Positions 37,381 to 47,018 of a stretch of DNA of 64,000 bases are shown here, one piece after another. The position numbers and the translations under genes were made by a program. Source of the DNA: Veillonella sp. Lineage in GTDB: Bacteria > Bacillota_C > Negativicutes > Veillonellales > Veillonellaceae. The first letter of the stretch is position 1. Each line of letters starts with the position of its first letter. The notes under the pieces are model-generated. The model was not told the DNA's origin. It did no database searches and was given only the letters and a program-made list of their open reading frames with translations. The stretch is from assembly GCA_018367495.1 (NCBI GenBank), contig JAGZGB010000001.1, forward strand, positions 14,882-78,881, written 5' to 3'.

Positions 37381-37854
37381 TTATTGGATTGCTAACACTT
37401 TGAATGTAACAGGGCCATCTGGTGTGGATACTTCTACTTCATCACCTGTACGTTTACCCAAAATAGCTTTGCCTACAGGAGATTCGTTAGAGATACGATT
37501 GTTGAATGGATCCGCTTCAGAGGAGCCAACGATAACATATTCTAATTCATCATTGTACATTGTATCTAGTACAGTTACTTTGCTACCTACAGATACAACA
37601 TCACCTTTTACAGATTCGTCGATGATTTTCGCAGTGTTAATTTTATTCTCAAGCTCTACAATATGACCTTCGATGAAAGCTTGTTCGTTTTTTGCATCGT
37701 CATATTCAGAGTTTTCACTAATATCGCCATATTCAATAGCAGTCTTAATACGTTCAGACACTTCAATACGACGTACAGATTTATAATATGTTAATTCTTC
37801 TTCTAATTTCTTTAAACCTTCGGCGGTAAGTAATGTTTCTTTTACGTCTGCCAT
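37381..37854 (-). CDS. greA: Transcription elongation factor GreA
   Basis: Rescues backtracked RNA polymerase by stimulating transcript cleavage. It has 157 residues: an N-terminal antiparallel coiled coil (about 8-75) with the acidic tip [12 protein letters not shown], and a C-terminal FKBP-like domain with [17 protein letters not shown] 37854 is preceded by GAGTGGGG. It is first in greA-lysS. Confidence 0.96.
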   Translation of the reverse strand: MADVKETLLTAEGLKKLEEELTYYKSVRRIEVSERIKTAIEYGDISENSEYDDAKNEQAFIEGHIVELENKINTAKIIDESVKGDVVSVGSKVTVLDTMYNDELEYVIVGSSEADPFNNRISNESPVGKAILGKRTGDEVEVSTPDGPVTFKVLAIQ

Positions 37855-37890
37855 GGGTACCCCACTCTTTCTACATATAAATTAAATAAG

Positions 37891-37917
37891 AAAAAAGTGC
37901 CATAGTAAGATGACACC
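37891..37917 (-). terminator. Terminator after dusB
   Basis: Hairpin GTGTCAT/ATGGCAC on the minus strand (one G.U pair) followed by six T, about 65 bases past the dusB stop. Confidence 0.7.
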
Positions 37918-37980
37918 TTATCTTTTATTTCTAAATTATCTTAACCATTATATAAAAATACTGTACATTTGTCAATCTGA

Positions 37981-38967
37981 CTACATTTCAGACAGTATTT
38001 TATGATATGATTCTAGCTCATTGTGAAAGCTTGTTACGGTATGAATTGTATTCACACGATTGCGCCAATATGCAGATTCAGGGAGTCCCTTCATATACCA
38101 GCCTGCGTGAGTGCGTATTTCCTTAACAGCCATACTCTCACCTTTGTATTGACATAATAGATCAAAATGCTGTAACAACATGTCGAGACGTTCAATATCG
38201 GTCGGAGCTGGTAACACTTCACCAGTCGCTAAATAGTGGTGAATGCGATCAAAGATCCACGGATTTCCCTGTGCACCACGACCAACCATTACCGCATCAC
38301 AACCCGTTTCATCGAGCATGCGTTTCGCATCCTCTGGTTCCACTATATCACCATTGCCAATAACTGGTATAGACACAGCCTCTTTTACAGCCTTAATATA
38401 GGACCAGTCCGCATGACCACTGTACATTTGTTCCTTTGTACGGCCATGTACGGCGATAGCTGCAACCCCTATAGATTCTATGCGTTTTGCAAAATCTACT
38501 ACATTGATAGATTCACTATCCCAACCAATGCGCATTTTCACCGTTACAGGCACATCAACAGCCTTAACAGCAGCCTCTGCTACGCGTGCAGCTAAATCAG
38601 GATTCTTCATAAGTGCAGAGCCATCACCAGAGGAAACAACTTTTTTAACAGGACAGCCCATATTAATGTCTACAATCTCTGCTCCCGCATCGGCTACAAC
38701 CTTTGCACCGATTGCAATAGCTTCTGGATTAGATCCAAAGATCTGCATAGAAACAGGGCGTTCTACTTCTTCAATGCGCAACAATTCATGAGTGCGCTCA
38801 TTTTTATATTTAATACCCATAGCACTTACCATTTCGGTACATACTAAGGCAGCACCATGTTCTTTGGCTAGTAGACGATAGGCAATATCGCTAACCCCTG
38901 CCATTGGCGCTAATATAGCCTGACCATCTATTGGGACGGACCCTATTTGCCATTGTTTATTATTCAT
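37981..38967 (-). CDS. dusB: tRNA-dihydrouridine synthase (DusB-like)
   Basis: FMN enzyme that reduces uridines in the tRNA D-loop. It has 328 residues: a TIM barrel with N-terminal APMAGVSDIAYR, catalytic Cys in NMGCPVKKV, and VHGRTKEQMYSG and IGNGDIVEP for FMN and substrate. A C-terminal helical domain (about 245-328) completes it. Its family position matches the Firmicutes DusB type. It has its own terminators on both sides, so it is probably transcribed alone. Confidence 0.93.
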   Translation of the reverse strand: MNNKQWQIGSVPIDGQAILAPMAGVSDIAYRLLAKEHGAALVCTEMVSAMGIKYKNERTHELLRIEEVERPVSMQIFGSNPEAIAIGAKVVADAGAEIVDINMGCPVKKVVSSGDGSALMKNPDLAARVAEAAVKAVDVPVTVKMRIGWDSESINVVDFAKRIESIGVAAIAVHGRTKEQMYSGHADWSYIKAVKEAVSIPVIGNGDIVEPEDAKRMLDETGCDAVMVGRGAQGNPWIFDRIHHYLATGEVLPAPTDIERLDMLLQHFDLLCQYKGESMAVKEIRTHAGWYMKGLPESAYWRNRVNTIHTVTSFHNELESYHKILSEM

Positions 38968-38985
38968 ATAATTCTATATTCCCTA

Positions 38986-39014
38986 ACAAAAAGGGTACAG
39001 CATAAGCTGTACCC
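38986..39014 (-). terminator. Terminator after coaX
   Basis: Perfect stem GGGTACAGC/GCTGTACCC (38993-39014) with a four-base loop, then five T on the minus strand. Confidence 0.92.
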
Positions 39015-39061
39015 GAATGTACACTACTTTATTACATATATGTAACTATATTATAGTAGCA

Positions 39062-39829
39062 TTATTTATTTCTTTCGTAAATAAGGCGTAACCCCTCTAA
39101 TGTAAGCATGGGTTCTACATGGTCAATGCAATCTGTGGCACTGCTAATAAGTTGTGCCAAACCACCTGTAGCTACGACAGTTACATGATCACCCATCTCT
39201 GCTTTCATACGAGATACGAGACCTTCTACTTGACCTACATACCCATAGAACATACCAGATTGCATAGAGGATACAGTGTTACGGCAAATAACTTGACCTG
39301 GGTCTCTTACATCAATACGTGGTAATTTTGCAGCCCTTTGGAATAGAGCCTCTGCAGAAATTGTAACACCTGGTGTAATTACCCCACCTATATAATCGCC
39401 ATTATCTCGTACCGCACAATAGGTTGTAGCCGTACCAAAGTCGATAATAATTAAGTCACCTTTATATTGTTCATGTGCAGCAACAGCGTTTACAATGCGG
39501 TCAGCCCCTACTTCACGAGGATTGTCATATTTAATCGCAATACCAGTCTTAGTGCCAGGCCCAACAATAAGAGGATTTACATTGAAATAGCGCAAGCATA
39601 CGCGTTCTAATGTAGGCATCAATGGTGGCACAACTGAGGAAATAATGATATCTTTAATATCTTTCACATCCACCTTACGGTCGTGAAAAAATAAGTTCAT
39701 CATCAACATGCCATATTCATCGGTGGTCCGTACGCGATCCGTGGAAATACGCCAGTGACCTACAAGCTCTGTCTTGTCGTATACACCGAGAACAATATTG
39801 GTGTTCCCCACATCAATTACTAATAACAT
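39062..39829 (-). CDS. coaX: Type III pantothenate kinase
   Basis: First step of coenzyme A synthesis. It has 255 residues of the ASKHA fold with N-terminal [11 protein letters not shown] (phosphate-1), [11 protein letters not shown] (phosphate-2) and [11 protein letters not shown]. The type III form is insensitive to CoA feedback. It follows birA by nine bases, a pairing common in Firmicutes, and ends at a strong terminator. Confidence 0.96.
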   Translation of the reverse strand: MLLVIDVGNTNIVLGVYDKTELVGHWRISTDRVRTTDEYGMLMMNLFFHDRKVDVKDIKDIIISSVVPPLMPTLERVCLRYFNVNPLIVGPGTKTGIAIKYDNPREVGADRIVNAVAAHEQYKGDLIIIDFGTATTYCAVRDNGDYIGGVITPGVTISAEALFQRAAKLPRIDVRDPGQVICRNTVSSMQSGMFYGYVGQVEGLVSRMKAEMGDHVTVVATGGLAQLISSATDCIDHVEPMLTLEGLRLIYERNK

Positions 39830-39838
39830 GAATGCCTC

Positions 39839-40813
39839 CTACTTGCGCGGACGAATTGACACGTCCCCTGCCACAACACGTTTAACTATCCCATCAGGGA
39901 TTTTTACTAATAAATTACCATCTTCATCAATATCTGTAGCTACTCCTTCATAAGTATTTCCTGGCGCTCTCACTTCAATTTCCTCACCAAGAGTTACCGA
40001 TAATTGGCGCCATTCATTGAGAGTTTCCTCAAAGCCACTATCAAGAACTTCATAATATTGCTGTTCTAAAGATTCTAATATAATTTTAAAAGCTTCTGTC
40101 CGTTCAATCTCAATACCTTCCATTGTTAAGGACGTAGCAATCAACTTCAATTCTTCGGGCAACTCTTCTTGTTTTAGTTTAATATTAACACCTATGCCCA
40201 TAATAATATAGGAAATTTCTTCCATAGATCCAGACATTTCAGTTAAAATACCCACTAATTTACGACCGTTTACAAGAATATCATTAGGCCATTTGATGCC
40301 CGCATCAGTAAGCCCCATTTTATGGAATGCTTTAGTCAATGCAACAGCAGCCATCAACGTACACTTAGGTGCATCTACAGGTGCAAAATCAGGGCGCAAA
40401 ATGAGACTAAACCATATACCTTTACCGAATGGAGAATACCATCCACGAGATAAACGACCACGGCCAGCAGCCTGTTCCTCTGTCACAACTACAGTGCCTT
40501 CCTCTGCACCTTGTTGTGCTAAACGACGAGCTTCTAGGTTAGTAGATTCGGTAGTATCCATATAGACATACCGCTTTCCAAATACATCTGTTTTTAAGAT
40601 TTGCTTCATTGCTAATGGACTCAACAAATCAGGTTCCTCCAATAATCGATACCCCCTCTTGGTATAAGATTCTATTTTGTAGCCTTTTTGACGTAATGCC
40701 TTGATATGCTTCCAAATAGCTGTACGTGAAACATGACACGCTTCCGACATATCTTGTCCCGATACGAAACTACCTTGGTTTTGTCTCAAGAATTCTAATA
40801 CTTCATCACGCAT
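39839..40813 (-). CDS. birA: Bifunctional biotin-protein ligase / biotin repressor
   Basis: Attaches biotin to carrier proteins and may repress transcription. It has 324 residues. An N-terminal winged helix-turn-helix (about 1-62, with HVSRTAIWKHIKAL) marks it as the regulatory class. The catalytic domain has GRGRLSRGW and KWPNDI, and a C-terminal SH3-like domain (about 275-324) follows. ATG 40813 has a weak AAGGGG. A palindrome with half-sites like the E. coli biotin operator lies in its start region (40832-40851), pointing to possible autoregulation. Confidence 0.94.
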   Translation of the reverse strand: MRDEVLEFLRQNQGSFVSGQDMSEACHVSRTAIWKHIKALRQKGYKIESYTKRGYRLLEEPDLLSPLAMKQILKTDVFGKRYVYMDTTESTNLEARRLAQQGAEEGTVVVTEEQAAGRGRLSRGWYSPFGKGIWFSLILRPDFAPVDAPKCTLMAAVALTKAFHKMGLTDAGIKWPNDILVNGRKLVGILTEMSGSMEEISYIIMGIGVNIKLKQEELPEELKLIATSLTMEGIEIERTEAFKIILESLEQQYYEVLDSGFEETLNEWRQLSVTLGEEIEVRAPGNTYEGVATDIDEDGNLLVKIPDGIVKRVVAGDVSIRPRK

Positions 40814-40831
40814 AGTTTAGAGCCCCTTTCT

Positions 40832-40851
40832 TTGTCAACCTAGGTTTACAA
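40832..40851. promoter_or_regulatory. Near-perfect palindrome at the birA start region (candidate operator)
   Basis: TTGTCAACC, two bases, then GGTTTACAA: 18 of 20 positions are self-complementary. The second arm equals, and the first nearly equals, the half-sites of the E. coli biotin operator as I recall them, but the spacer is 2 bases and not 16. It covers the predicted birA transcription start (about 40849). Binding by BirA is an inference. Confidence 0.5.
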
Positions 40852-40855
40852 TTCG

Positions 40856-40884
40856 ATTGTACAAGTGTACCCTATAAAATGCAA
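40856..40884 (-). promoter_or_regulatory. birA-coaX promoter
   Basis: Minus strand: -35 TTGCAT (40879-40884), 17-base spacer, -10 TACAAT (40856-40861). The palindrome at 40832-40851 starts about five bases downstream. Confidence 0.55.
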
Positions 40885-40907
40885 GGGTTATTTAAAATAA
40901 TTAATGG

Positions 40908-40913
40908 TATAAT
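40908..40913 (+). promoter_or_regulatory. Likely -10 box of the ThrE-type exporter gene
   Basis: Perfect TATAAT on the plus strand about 70 bases before ATG 40985. I find no convincing -35 at 16-18 bases. Confidence 0.4.
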
Positions 40914-40984
40914 ATATGTAGTATTAAGTTATACCGTATGCAAAAGATAACAATAGTATGGTCTATCATTATCTAGGGAGATAT

Positions 40985-42328
40985 ATGCGACAATTTACAT
41001 TAGAAGAAAAAAATGAGGTTCTAGAGAATCCCTTTATCCATATTCATAGAAAACTTGATGTCCTATTAAACATAGGCAAACTACTCATGGAATGTGGTGC
41101 CGATACAAATCGAATCATCGAAGAAATGCTTAAAGCCGCCACATTTATGGGTATTCCTCATGATTATTTAAATATACATATTTCCTATACTACGATTATG
41201 GTCAATTTACTGCATAAAGAACGATCTATTACCGTATTTAGAAAAACACCTGTCCATGTACCCAATATGGCCATGATCAATGCCGTATCTAAACTCACAT
41301 GGCGCGCCTTTGAACGACATTATTCTCTCACTACCTATGAACAGCTGATTTCCAGATTAGATTCTACTATTCCAGTATATCCTGATTGGGTAAAAGGTAT
41401 TGCCTGTGCTCTTGGTTCAGCAGGCCTTGCTTTTTTATATAGTGGAGATGCAATTGCCTTTATAGTAACAATTATTTGTTCTCTAATCGGTTATTTTACG
41501 CGTACACTATCCGTTCGTTTAGGTTGCAATGAATATGTAGGTATTGCATTAGGTGGATTTGCCGCTATGGTTTCTGCCTACGGCTTCTATTCACATATTG
41601 AACAAGATTCGTTAGTTTATGTTCTCGTATGCTGTACCTTATTTATGATACCTGGTGTACCTCTTATAAACTCCGTTATCGATACCATCAACAACCATAT
41701 TTTATCGGGAATTACAAGAGCCATTAGAACGATCCTTATCGTTGGTAGCATGACCTTAGGCATGGCCATGGCATTATACTTTAGCCCTATGCCGGCCTTT
41801 AGCTTTGTAGATATTAAGCCTCATGTATTATCCATTGAGCAAATTATAGGGGCTTTTACAGCAGCCGCATCCTTTGCAGTACTATTTAACGCTCCTGTAC
41901 GGTTACTAGTATCCATTGGTATTGGTGGTGTATTATGTGTATTTATCCGCAATTTATTAGCTGTTGAATTTGGCTTCTCCATTCCAGGTGCTACCTTTGT
42001 AGGCGCTGCTGTAATGAGCGTGATCTATGTAAAAGTTTCTACTTGGCTGAGAACATCTAGCACAATTATCATCGTCCCATCTGCTATAGCTTTAATGCCT
42101 GGTATTTTATATTACAGATTCCTCTTTGATATGCTTCATATCAACGCACTATCAGAATCTGGCTTACTTCATATGGTCCAAAACGGTGTAACAGGCGTCC
42201 TTACTATTGTAGGTATTGCGGTTGGTGTAGCGATTCCAAATGTACTAGCTCAAAAATATTTGAAAGCATTAAAAGAACGTAGAATTCAACAGCACTTGGC
42301 AACACGTCATATTAATGATGGTCAATAG
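40985..42328 (+). CDS. ThrE-family threonine/serine exporter
   Basis: An inner-membrane exporter for Thr and Ser, by family. It has 447 residues from ATG 40985, with AGGGAG just upstream (spacing four); an ATG nine codons earlier lacks a ribosome site. A hydrophilic N-terminal domain (about 1-120, ThrE/DUF1212) is followed by about ten hydrophobic segments, the last half matching the DUF3815 (ThrE_2) part. The two halves, often separate genes in Firmicutes, are fused here. It is divergent from birA and is the only plus-strand gene for 60 kb. Confidence 0.85.
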   Translation: MRQFTLEEKNEVLENPFIHIHRKLDVLLNIGKLLMECGADTNRIIEEMLKAATFMGIPHDYLNIHISYTTIMVNLLHKERSITVFRKTPVHVPNMAMINAVSKLTWRAFERHYSLTTYEQLISRLDSTIPVYPDWVKGIACALGSAGLAFLYSGDAIAFIVTIICSLIGYFTRTLSVRLGCNEYVGIALGGFAAMVSAYGFYSHIEQDSLVYVLVCCTLFMIPGVPLINSVIDTINNHILSGITRAIRTILIVGSMTLGMAMALYFSPMPAFSFVDIKPHVLSIEQIIGAFTAAASFAVLFNAPVRLLVSIGIGGVLCVFIRNLLAVEFGFSIPGATFVGAAVMSVIYVKVSTWLRTSSTIIIVPSAIALMPGILYYRFLFDMLHINALSESGLLHMVQNGVTGVLTIVGIAVGVAIPNVLAQKYLKALKERRIQQHLATRHINDGQ

Positions 42329-42376
42329 ATATGCCTCACCAACTACATTACTAGCTTCGCAATATAGATAGCATAC

Positions 42377-42406
42377 TAATTACCTATAGCTAGTAATAGG
42401 TAATTA
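42377..42406. repeat. Inverted repeat after the ThrE-type gene
   Basis: Perfect 10-base arms (TAATTACCTA and TAGGTAATTA) with a ten-base loop, between the exporter stop and the shared terminator. No T run follows. Confidence 0.5.
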
Positions 42407-42425
42407 TAATCAAAAGAGCATATAT

Positions 42426-42460
42426 AAAAAGAGCTGGCCCTCAACGAGGCCAGCTCTTTT
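42426..42460. terminator. Bidirectional terminator between the ThrE-type gene and ftsH
   Basis: Stem GAGCTGGCC/GGCCAGCTC with A and T runs on both flanks. It can end the plus-strand exporter and the minus-strand ftsH, whose stop is 14 bases away. Confidence 0.93.
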
Positions 42461-42474
42461 ATTTAGATATCTCA

Positions 42475-44403
42475 TTATTTGATTTCATTAGAAGGTGTTT
42501 CACTAGGAGCATCCACTGTAGCAGTGTTCTCTTTAGCTTCAACCACCTCTGGTACTACAATACCTGCCGCTTCTAACGTAGCTTTAGGTTCCTCTATTTC
42601 AGGAGCTTTTGTTGTACCATATTTGTAAAGATTATCTACCGCTTTTGCATCGATGGTTTCTTCCTCTAATAGAGCATTTGCCATATCATGTAAGAATTTC
42701 TCATTATCGCTAAGAAGTTTTGTTACATCTTTATAAGCTTCTTCAACAATACGATGAATTTCAGTATCGATTTTTGCAGCAATTTCTTCACTGTAATTGC
42801 GTTCATGTCCAAGGTTTTTACCCAAGAATACTTGTTCTTGTTGTTCACCGAACACGATAGGACCAAGCTCATCGCTCATGCCCCAACGCGTTACCATAGC
42901 ACGTGCCGTATTCGTTACACTTTGAAGGTCACCAGAAGCACCTGTACTGATTTCATCTAAAATCAAGGCCTCTGCAATTCGACCACCAAGGGCTACGCGA
43001 ATATCTGCCAATAATTGAGATTTTGTTTTGTAGTTTTGTTCCTCTGTAGGAAGCATCATAGTGTAACCACCTGCTGCACCACGAGGAATGATTGTTACCT
43101 TATGAACAGGATCTGCATGAGGCAACAAATGTGCCACGATAGCATGACCAGATTCATGGTACGCTGTTAACTTACGGTCTTTTTCGCTCACAATGTGACT
43201 GCGGCGTTCAGGACCCATGCTAACCTTTTCACTAGCTTCTTCAACTTCAGCCATGGTAATAACTTTTTTGTTAAAACGAGCAGCTAAGAGAGCCGCTTCG
43301 TTTAATAAGTTATTTAAGTCAGCACCAGTAAAACCTGGAGTCTTCTTGGCAATTGTTTTTAAGTCTACATCGTCAGCTAACGGCTTATTACGAGCATGAA
43401 CTTTAAGAATTGCTTCACGACCACGTAAATCTGGACGCCCTACAATAACTTGACGGTCAAAACGACCTGGGCGCAAGAGCGCTGGATCAAGAATATCTGG
43501 GCGGTTTGTAGCAGCGATGGTAATAATACCTTCATTAGCACCAAAACCATCCATTTCAACGAGCAATTGGTTCAATGTTTGTTCACGTTCATCGTGACCA
43601 CCACCAAGACCTGCTCCACGTTGGCGACCTACTGCATCAATTTCATCGATAAAAATAATGCATGGCGCATTCTTTTTTGCTTGCGTGAAAAGATCTCGTA
43701 CACGAGATGCACCAACACCTACGAACATTTCTACGAAGTCAGAACCAGAAATCGTAAAGAATGGTACCCCTGCTTCACCAGCAACGGCTTTTGCAAGTAA
43801 TGTTTTACCTGTACCTGGAGGTCCCGCTAACAATACACCTTTCGGAATTTTAGCCCCAATAGCTGTAAATTTACCTGGATCCTTCAAGAATTCTACTACT
43901 TCTTCTAATTCTTGTTTGGCTTCTTCAGCACCAGCTACATCTTTGAAGCTAACTTTTACATTACCTTCTCCCATCAATTTAGCTCGGCTTTTACCAAAGT
44001 TCATTACTCGGCCGCCGCCACCTTGTGTTTGTTGCATGATGAAAAAGAATAACACAACCAAGATGATAATAGGAATAGCAGAACCTAACAGGCTCATCCA
44101 CCAAGCAGGTTGCTCAGGTGGAGCTGCTGTAATTTCTACGCCATTATCTTGTAATGTTTTAATTAATGTTTCATCACTTGGCGCATAAGAATTGAACTCT
44201 GTTCCATTTTTTAGTTTACCTTTAATACCATGATCATTGGTAATCGTTACGGACTCAACCTTTTTCTGTTGTACTTGTTGAATAAATCCTGTGTAACTAA
44301 GCTCAGATTTATTCGCACTTTGACCAGAGAAAGCGTCAATGGCGATAACGAAAGCGGCAATGATAAGTAAATAAAGGACGATATTTTTTGTAAATCGACC
44401 CAA
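42475..44403 (-). CDS. ftsH: ATP-dependent zinc metalloprotease FtsH
   Basis: Membrane-anchored AAA protease that removes misfolded and short-lived proteins; in E. coli it degrades LpxC, which is encoded elsewhere in this window. It has 642 residues: two membrane segments (about 7-27 and 105-125), AAA domain with Walker A GPPGTGKT, Walker B IIFIDEID and SRH with RPGRFDRQ, then the zinc site HESGH. An acidic Glu/Pro/Thr-rich tail follows. It is last in ppx-tilS-hpt-ftsH, as in other Firmicutes. Confidence 0.96.
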   Translation of the reverse strand: MGRFTKNIVLYLLIIAAFVIAIDAFSGQSANKSELSYTGFIQQVQQKKVESVTITNDHGIKGKLKNGTEFNSYAPSDETLIKTLQDNGVEITAAPPEQPAWWMSLLGSAIPIIILVVLFFFIMQQTQGGGGRVMNFGKSRAKLMGEGNVKVSFKDVAGAEEAKQELEEVVEFLKDPGKFTAIGAKIPKGVLLAGPPGTGKTLLAKAVAGEAGVPFFTISGSDFVEMFVGVGASRVRDLFTQAKKNAPCIIFIDEIDAVGRQRGAGLGGGHDEREQTLNQLLVEMDGFGANEGIITIAATNRPDILDPALLRPGRFDRQVIVGRPDLRGREAILKVHARNKPLADDVDLKTIAKKTPGFTGADLNNLLNEAALLAARFNKKVITMAEVEEASEKVSMGPERRSHIVSEKDRKLTAYHESGHAIVAHLLPHADPVHKVTIIPRGAAGGYTMMLPTEEQNYKTKSQLLADIRVALGGRIAEALILDEISTGASGDLQSVTNTARAMVTRWGMSDELGPIVFGEQQEQVFLGKNLGHERNYSEEIAAKIDTEIHRIVEEAYKDVTKLLSDNEKFLHDMANALLEEETIDAKAVDNLYKYGTTKAPEIEEPKATLEAAGIVVPEVVEAKENTATVDAPSETPSNEIK

Positions 44404-44448
44404 AAGATTACCCCTTTCAATAGTAATTTAGTTGTATAAACGAATTGA

Positions 44449-44471
44449 GTACATCTCATTGAGAGATGTAC
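44449..44471 (-). other. Hairpin in the ftsH leader
   Basis: Perfect 9-base arms (GTACATCTC and GAGATGTAC) with a five-base loop. A TATAAT lies just upstream on the minus strand (44478-44483), which would put the hairpin at the very 5' end of a ftsH transcript. It has no T run, so it is unlikely to be a terminator. Confidence 0.45.
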
Positions 44472-44491
44472 CCATATATTATATCATATTT

Positions 44492-45037
44492 TTAATTTTG
44501 ATACATTTCTTCCTTTAAAATACCGATATATGGTAAATGGCGATATTTTTCTGCAAAGTCTAACCCATAACCGATAACGAAGTAATCAGGGATAACAAAA
44601 CCCACATAATCTACCTCTACATCCATCTTACGGCGTTCAGGCTTATTTAATAATGCTGCAAGGCGTACGCTTTTGGCGCCACGAGCATGTAAATTTTCTA
44701 ATAAGTAATGCAATGTTGTACCCGTATCTACGATATCTTCCACAACAAGTACATGCTTACCCTCTACAGATCGATCCAAATCTTTCAAAATTCGTACTAC
44801 CCCTGTACTAGTTGTGCCACTACCATAGCTAGAGCAAGAAATGAAATCAAAGCTTACATCTACGCTATCATCAATAGAGCGAGCCAAGTCTGTAAAGAAA
44901 ACAACAGCTCCCTTTAACACCCCTACGAGTACTACAGATTCATTTTTGTAGTCTTCGCTAATTGCTTTACCTAACTCGGCTACACGAGCCTGTAATTGTT
45001 CCGATGTATATAAAATCTCTTTTGCATCTTGATGCAT
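44492..45037 (-). CDS. hpt: Hypoxanthine phosphoribosyltransferase
   Basis: Purine salvage: converts hypoxanthine or guanine to IMP or GMP. It has 181 residues of the type I PRTase fold. The PRPP motif is VLVVEDIVDTGTT and the hood region contains KPERRKMDVEVDYVGF. It lies between tilS and ftsH, the classic Firmicutes order tilS-hpt-ftsH. Confidence 0.96.
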   Translation of the reverse strand: MHQDAKEILYTSEQLQARVAELGKAISEDYKNESVVLVGVLKGAVVFFTDLARSIDDSVDVSFDFISCSSYGSGTTSTGVVRILKDLDRSVEGKHVLVVEDIVDTGTTLHYLLENLHARGAKSVRLAALLNKPERRKMDVEVDYVGFVIPDYFVIGYGLDFAEKYRHLPYIGILKEEMYQN

Positions 45038-45060
45038 CTATATGACCTCCACGATTCATA

Positions 45061-46059
45061 TTAATGTTTGCAATATACCTTTATTGTATCACATTGAGCA
45101 GTTACTTTTATACTTTTTATAGTGAAAGTTTTTTCTTCCCCAGATTTAACAATATCGAGTAATTGCTCTTGATGAGCTGATGTAAGTGTTATATCTGAGT
45201 CTACAGTACTCACTAAACGCTGCCATAACCGACGTTGTATCGACAATGATTCTTGTCGTAAGGCACGACGAGATAAGCTCACCCCATCAGCACCTATAGT
45301 CACAAGTTTTTCAAAAGCTTGCTCCGTTAAATCAGATATAACTAATAAATCTTCATATACGGAATTTCCCAATCTAACAATAGCATCCACTACATTAGGG
45401 TTAATAACTTCTAACTCAGGTATAATACGATGACGAATCCTATTCCGCTGGTATTGCACATTCTCATTGGTAGAATCTATACAATATGGAATATGCTTCG
45501 CTGCTAAATAAGCCAATACATTTTCTTTTGTAACGTCTAAAAGTGGCCTGACTACAGGAATATCGTATTCAAAGCTTACCACTGACATGCCGGCCAAACC
45601 ATTTAGCCCTGAACCTCTAATAATATGTGCTAGAATCGATTCTGCTTGATCATCTTTGTGATGAGCCACCGCAATATAATCATAGTTTTCAGACTGTGCA
45701 AGCTCCGTAAGCCATTGATAACGTACTTGTCGTCCTATAGTTTCTTCAGACTGCTTTTGTTCCTTGCTCAAACGAGGTACATCAAATGTAGTAGAATAAA
45801 ATGGTAGTCCTAAAAATTTCACTTGATGTTGGAGCCACAAAACTTCTTCCTTACTTTCAGGACGAATACAGTGATCTACGATGGCCACACCTAGTTCATA
45901 CATTGTATGTCGATGTATGGCAATATCTTGCAACAAATACAATAGAGCCATTGAATCAGGGCCACCAGAGCACGCTACTAAGATACGGCTGTTCTCAGGA
46001 AATAAATTATGTGATTTTAAGGTGTGATTAACGGTTCGAACGAGTGCTTTCACATTCAC
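45061..46059 (-). CDS. tilS: tRNA(Ile)-lysidine synthase
   Basis: Modifies C34 of the minor tRNA-Ile so that it reads AUA. It has about 332 residues from GTG 46059, nine bases after GGAGG; the longer frame (to ATG 46080) would start deep inside ppx and lacks a site. The PP-loop SGGPDSM lies near residue 29. The C-terminal part is shorter than in E. coli TilS (about 430), leaving mainly the catalytic domain and a helical linker. It overlaps the end of ppx by 32 bp. Confidence 0.93.
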   Translation of the reverse strand: MNVKALVRTVNHTLKSHNLFPENSRILVACSGGPDSMALLYLLQDIAIHRHTMYELGVAIVDHCIRPESKEEVLWLQHQVKFLGLPFYSTTFDVPRLSKEQKQSEETIGRQVRYQWLTELAQSENYDYIAVAHHKDDQAESILAHIIRGSGLNGLAGMSVVSFEYDIPVVRPLLDVTKENVLAYLAAKHIPYCIDSTNENVQYQRNRIRHRIIPELEVINPNVVDAIVRLGNSVYEDLLVISDLTEQAFEKLVTIGADGVSLSRRALRQESLSIQRRLWQRLVSTVDSDITLTSAHQEQLLDIVKSGEEKTFTIKSIKVTAQCDTIKVYCKH

Positions 46060-46924
46060 GGGCCATTGCCTCCATACCATCTTGATCGCTCACAAATACA
46101 TGAGGTACCTCATAGGCATCCATAAAGGATGTTAAAATTTCTGCACCAGCAACGATGATATCGGCACGGCCAGCAGGCAAACCTTTTACCTGTAATCGCT
46201 CATCACGGCTCATATAACGCAATTTTAGAATGATGCCCTCTACTGTTTCACGACTTAATTTATGACCTTGCACCTTCGTACCGTTATAATTTTCAAGACC
46301 TAAGTCTATAGCCGCTAGCGTTGTTAAAGTACCACCGATGCCAATAAATTCACCAAATTCGCCTTGAATCATCATGGGGTCCCAAAGGAATCGTGTTTCT
46401 TCCCATACCCGTTGAGGCCCTTCATCAGACATAGATTGTAAGCGTACCGCCCCTACAGGATAAGAACGGCTCCAATACACGCCATCTTTATTCCCTAAAG
46501 CCAGTTCTGTACTACCACCACCAATATCGATTGTCGTATAATGGCGACCATCATTCAACTGGTCTCCTAATGCACCATTAAATCCATAAATTGCCTCTTC
46601 ATCACCTGATAAAATGCGCCATTCCATAGGACAATATGTATTGATACATCCCATAAATTCAATGCCATTTGGTGCTTCTCGAACGGCACTCGTCGCGAAG
46701 CCAAAACAGTAGTCCACACCATATTGATCTGCAAGTTTTTTTATATCCGTGAAAGCTTGATAGGATGCCTCCATCGATTCAGCTCGCAACGTACCATCTG
46801 CATTTCGTTGTCCCAATCGCGTGGTCCATAATTGTTTTGGCTCATAGTGCCATATATTATTTTCATAGGTAGCCAATAATAAGCGTACTGAATTAGATCC
46901 AATATCAATGATAGCTAACTTCAT
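46028..46924 (-). CDS. Ppx/GppA-family phosphatase (short form)
   Basis: Exopolyphosphatase or pppGpp phosphatase family of the ASKHA fold. It has 298 residues, only the two catalytic domains (E. coli Ppx has about 510), with IDIGSNSVRLLL (phosphate-1), FATSAVREA, TIDIGGGSTELAL (phosphate-2) and IGIGGTLTTLA. ATG 46924 follows AGGAGC. First of ppx-tilS-hpt-ftsH. Polyphosphate and pppGpp as substrate cannot be separated. Confidence 0.9.
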   Translation of the reverse strand: MKLAIIDIGSNSVRLLLATYENNIWHYEPKQLWTTRLGQRNADGTLRAESMEASYQAFTDIKKLADQYGVDYCFGFATSAVREAPNGIEFMGCINTYCPMEWRILSGDEEAIYGFNGALGDQLNDGRHYTTIDIGGGSTELALGNKDGVYWSRSYPVGAVRLQSMSDEGPQRVWEETRFLWDPMMIQGEFGEFIGIGGTLTTLAAIDLGLENYNGTKVQGHKLSRETVEGIILKLRYMSRDERLQVKGLPAGRADIIVAGAEILTSFMDAYEVPHVFVSDQDGMEAMARECESTRSNR

Positions 46925-46990
46925 AATCGCTCCTTACATAATTAGTATTCATCTAACACCATTATAACGTTAGAGCCTATACATAAGTAA

Positions 46991-47013
46991 AGAGATGGCT
47001 CAATGCCATCTCT
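46991..47013 (-). terminator. Terminator after the S1-domain gene
   Basis: Perfect stem AGAGATGGC/GCCATCTCT with a five-base loop, six bases past the stop codon, followed by TTTACTT on the minus strand. Confidence 0.8.
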
Positions 47014-47018
47014 CACTA

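Noticed and set aside
36983..37666. Open frame of 227 codons on the plus strand
   Set aside because: It is antisense to lysS and greA, two conserved genes, and crosses their boundary. No ribosome site.
42377..42406. Inverted repeat considered as a terminator for the ThrE-type gene
   Set aside because: No T run. The GC-rich hairpin 20 bases further on is the better terminator.
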